In this document: one piece after another, positions 62,513 to 64,000 of the stretch
How the letters are laid out: the number at the start of each line of letters is the position of its first letter
Position numbering within the stretch: position 1 is the first letter of the stretch
Source of the DNA: Caldibacillus debilis DSM 16016
GTDB taxonomy: Bacteria > Bacillota > Bacilli > Bacillales > Caldibacillaceae
Reading direction: 5' to 3'
NCBI RefSeq assembly: GCF_000383875.1
Contig: NZ_KB912879.1
Coordinates: forward strand, 124,001-188,000
DNA: 64,000 nt
Translations under genes and position numbers: made by a program
The notes under the pieces: generated by a model
The model's input: the letters and a program-made list of their open reading frames with translations, nothing else
What the model was told of the DNA's origin: nothing
The model's database searches: none

Positions 62513-63472
62513 TCACCACATCTTCAAGATTTCCTCGAGATCAGCGACGTACACTTTATCCTCATGGAAAACCGCCATTTGGGACAGGCGGCAGCTCAGG
62601 ATATCCATGGGGATCTCTTTTCCTTTTTCATCGAGGAAGGATAGCCGCGCCTTCCTTTTCAGCTTTCCTATTTTCCCCATCTCGAACAAAACGAACCGAT
62701 TGTCGTCCCAGCCGGCTTTGAACAGGATGTACGGCTTATGGACGAGGAAGGCGGTCGAGCTTTCCACATCCGTTTTCCAGTAGGACAAGGCACCGTCGCG
62801 GTAACGGGCCAGCTCGAAATCGTTATAATCGTTATAATAATAAAACCAGACGTCCCGGTCGCCGCATACGTTCATCGCATAGCAGTCGACGATCTGATGC
62901 TTTCCTCCGTTCGGATATTCATATAGGATGTTCCCGTTGGCGTCCCACCGGATCAGCCCCGCCGATCCGACCGGTTCGTCCCAGCCGTAATTGCCGAAAA
63001 TCCCTTCATCGAAGTAGCCTGTCCAAATGTTGTTTTGTTCCGTCACAAAAAGGTGCTCGATCCCGTCGCCGAGAAGGAATTCGCGAACCAAGTTCCCCTC
63101 CGGGCCATACACTTTGGCATTCAAGTCGGCCGTACCGTCATCGTAACGGGTGCAGCGTGCGGCGGCGAGCAAATAGTTGCCGCCGTCGATCGGCTGGACG
63201 AAATGGAAATTCCAATGCTGGTCCGGGATGGAAATTTCTTCGCAGCCGCCGCCGGAATATCGGATGATTTTGTAATGGAACGGTCTCTCTGTCTGCGCCT
63301 CGGGGAACCGGTCCTCGATCAGCTCCGGCGGTTCATGGACCGCAAGAAGGAGGATTTCCCCGTCGTGCCCTTGGCCAATGTTCACCAATTGATAGTCTCC
63401 CAGATCCGCTTCAAAAACCGGGGAGAGGGTGACCGTGATTTCCCCTCTTTCAGACAACTGCCCTTTTATCAT
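62513..63472 (-). CDS. Hypothetical beta-propeller-like protein, 319 aa
   Basis: Soluble acidic protein with repeated short strands and aromatic residues (WNFHFVQPIDGGNYLLAAAR, LFVTEQNNIWTGYFDEGIFGNYGW, YAMNVCGDRDVWFYYYNDYNDFELARY). The pattern of roughly 40-50-residue units with DG turns and WF/WTGYF segments is like a small beta-propeller. No signal peptide or catalytic motif. ATG at 63472 with AGGTGAGG upstream and its own terminator. I have seen similar predicted propeller proteins in Bacillaceae, but I cannot assign a function. Confidence 0.7.
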   Translation of the reverse strand: MIKGQLSERGEITVTLSPVFEADLGDYQLVNIGQGHDGEILLLAVHEPPELIEDRFPEAQTERPFHYKIIRYSGGGCEEISIPDQHWNFHFVQPIDGGNYLLAAARCTRYDDGTADLNAKVYGPEGNLVREFLLGDGIEHLFVTEQNNIWTGYFDEGIFGNYGWDEPVGSAGLIRWDANGNILYEYPNGGKHQIVDCYAMNVCGDRDVWFYYYNDYNDFELARYRDGALSYWKTDVESSTAFLVHKPYILFKAGWDDNRFVLFEMGKIGKLKRKARLSFLDEKGKEIPMDILSCRLSQMAVFHEDKVYVADLEEILKMW

Positions 63473-63681
63473 GACCTCACCTTTTTCCCTTCGTTTGCTC
63501 CTATTATAAAAATTGAAAGAATGGAAGTAAAGCTGGGGGGATTTTGTCGGCCATGGTGTTCAAAGGGCGGTCATGCCAGCCGACAAACGCCGCACGCCGT
63601 TCCTAAACCTGTCGGCCAGATCCTCATTAATAAAGCGGATTGCTTTGCCCCACGGACTGCCGTTTCTGGGTTCCTCATATT

Positions 63682-64000
63682 ATGGCCATGCTTACCGTCG
63701 CCGGAGCGGAGTCCAATTCCCCGTCTATGACGAGGGAAATTTGCCGGTTGGATCACCGCGGCGGAAATCTCTTATCGGTTGAGAAGAACGTGGAAAACGG
63801 CCTGATCTCGATTGGGGATACCCGGGTGCGGGACGTGTTGGAATACGAAGAAGAGAAAGACAATTATCCTTTCATCGGCCGTGACGCCAATGGATACGAA
63901 GTGAAAGAATTGTTCAAAAAACGCTTGGACAAAGGGAAGCGGCCGGATGCCGTGCTGATCACCGAAAATGGGAACGCCGACGATGCGCCGCTCGGGATCA
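63682..64000 (+). CDS. CBS-domain-like protein, partial (runs off the window)
   Basis: Open reading frame continuing past the end of the window. The last 70 residues (VENGLISIGDTRVRDVLEYEEEK, then YPFIGRDANGYEVKELFKKRL, DAVLITENG) have the shape of a CBS domain: strand, helix, a G-D-turn and an A-V-L-I-T strand. The first 45 residues are not typical coding sequence, so the true start may be further right (a TTG at about 63741 after GAGGGAA) or the N-terminus may be damaged. CBS proteins bind adenosyl ligands and regulate transporters or enzymes. Neighbouring genes give no hint. Confidence 0.4.
   Translation, partial: MAMLTVAGAESNSPSMTREICRLDHRGGNLLSVEKNVENGLISIGDTRVRDVLEYEEEKDNYPFIGRDANGYEVKELFKKRLDKGKRPDAVLITENGNADDAPLGI

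Noticed and set aside
63035-63730. 231-residue plus-strand frame opposite the 319-residue protein
   Set aside because: Antisense shadow of a better-supported gene with a ribosome binding site and terminator.

Overview
The window looks like chromosome from a GC-rich (my estimate: mid-50s % G+C), probably thermophilic Bacillaceae, in the Caldibacillus/Geobacillus range. Evidence: the gatCAB, dgkB and rlmCD genes lie in the same order and direction as in Bacillus subtilis, ribosome binding sites are strong and AGGAGG-like, TTG and GTG starts are frequent, and the regulators are of Firmicutes type (a PyrR attenuator, CcpA cre-like sites, a PRD regulator, a YtrA-type GntR). The genus is an inference. 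No rRNA, tRNA, insertion sequence, prophage or CRISPR array was recognised.

Layout. 0.5-5.0 kb (minus): a GntR regulator with two ABC-2 export modules; the distal ATPase carries a frameshift. 5.2-9.2 kb: asparagine synthetase, a DUF6176-like protein and an MFS exporter. 9.9-15.5 kb (minus): a phosphonate-type ABC transporter (phnD, phnC, two phnE) and a cytosolic 5'-nucleotidase-family enzyme, preceded by a complete PyrR-type attenuator; this is the most interesting locus. 15.7-30 kb: an HD hydrolase, a small zinc protein, a purine permease with a structured leader, a Ca2+ ATPase, a serpin lipoprotein, a decayed zinc-ribbon gene, a MATE exporter, a split ThrE-type exporter and a coiled-coil protein. 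30.3-36.8 kb: queT behind a preQ1-I riboswitch, an LnrLMN-like exporter, two acetyltransferases (one frameshifted) and a lipoprotein. 37.3-41.9 kb: an XRE regulator, a CcpA-linked lactonase plus alcohol dehydrogenase pair, an acetyltransferase and pyrrolidone carboxyl peptidase.

41.9-61.9 kb: rlmCD, dgkB and gatCAB are the conserved backbone. Between dgkB and gatB about 14 kb of accessory DNA carries a dicarboxylate/amino acid symporter, a succinate-semialdehyde-type dehydrogenase, a degenerate repeat array, a PRD regulator and a seven-gene galactitol-type PTS operon with a PfkB kinase and two class II aldolases. It then decays into an ABC pseudogene, a frameshifted unknown gene and two degenerate copies of a promoter-plus-leader element. 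62.5-64 kb: a hypothetical propeller-like protein and a CBS-like partial gene running off the end.

Recurring themes: several short direct repeats 57-64 bp apart, three of which copy the 3' end of a gene together with its stop codon, and single-base frameshifts, two of them at G/C runs, which could be sequencing errors or real decay.
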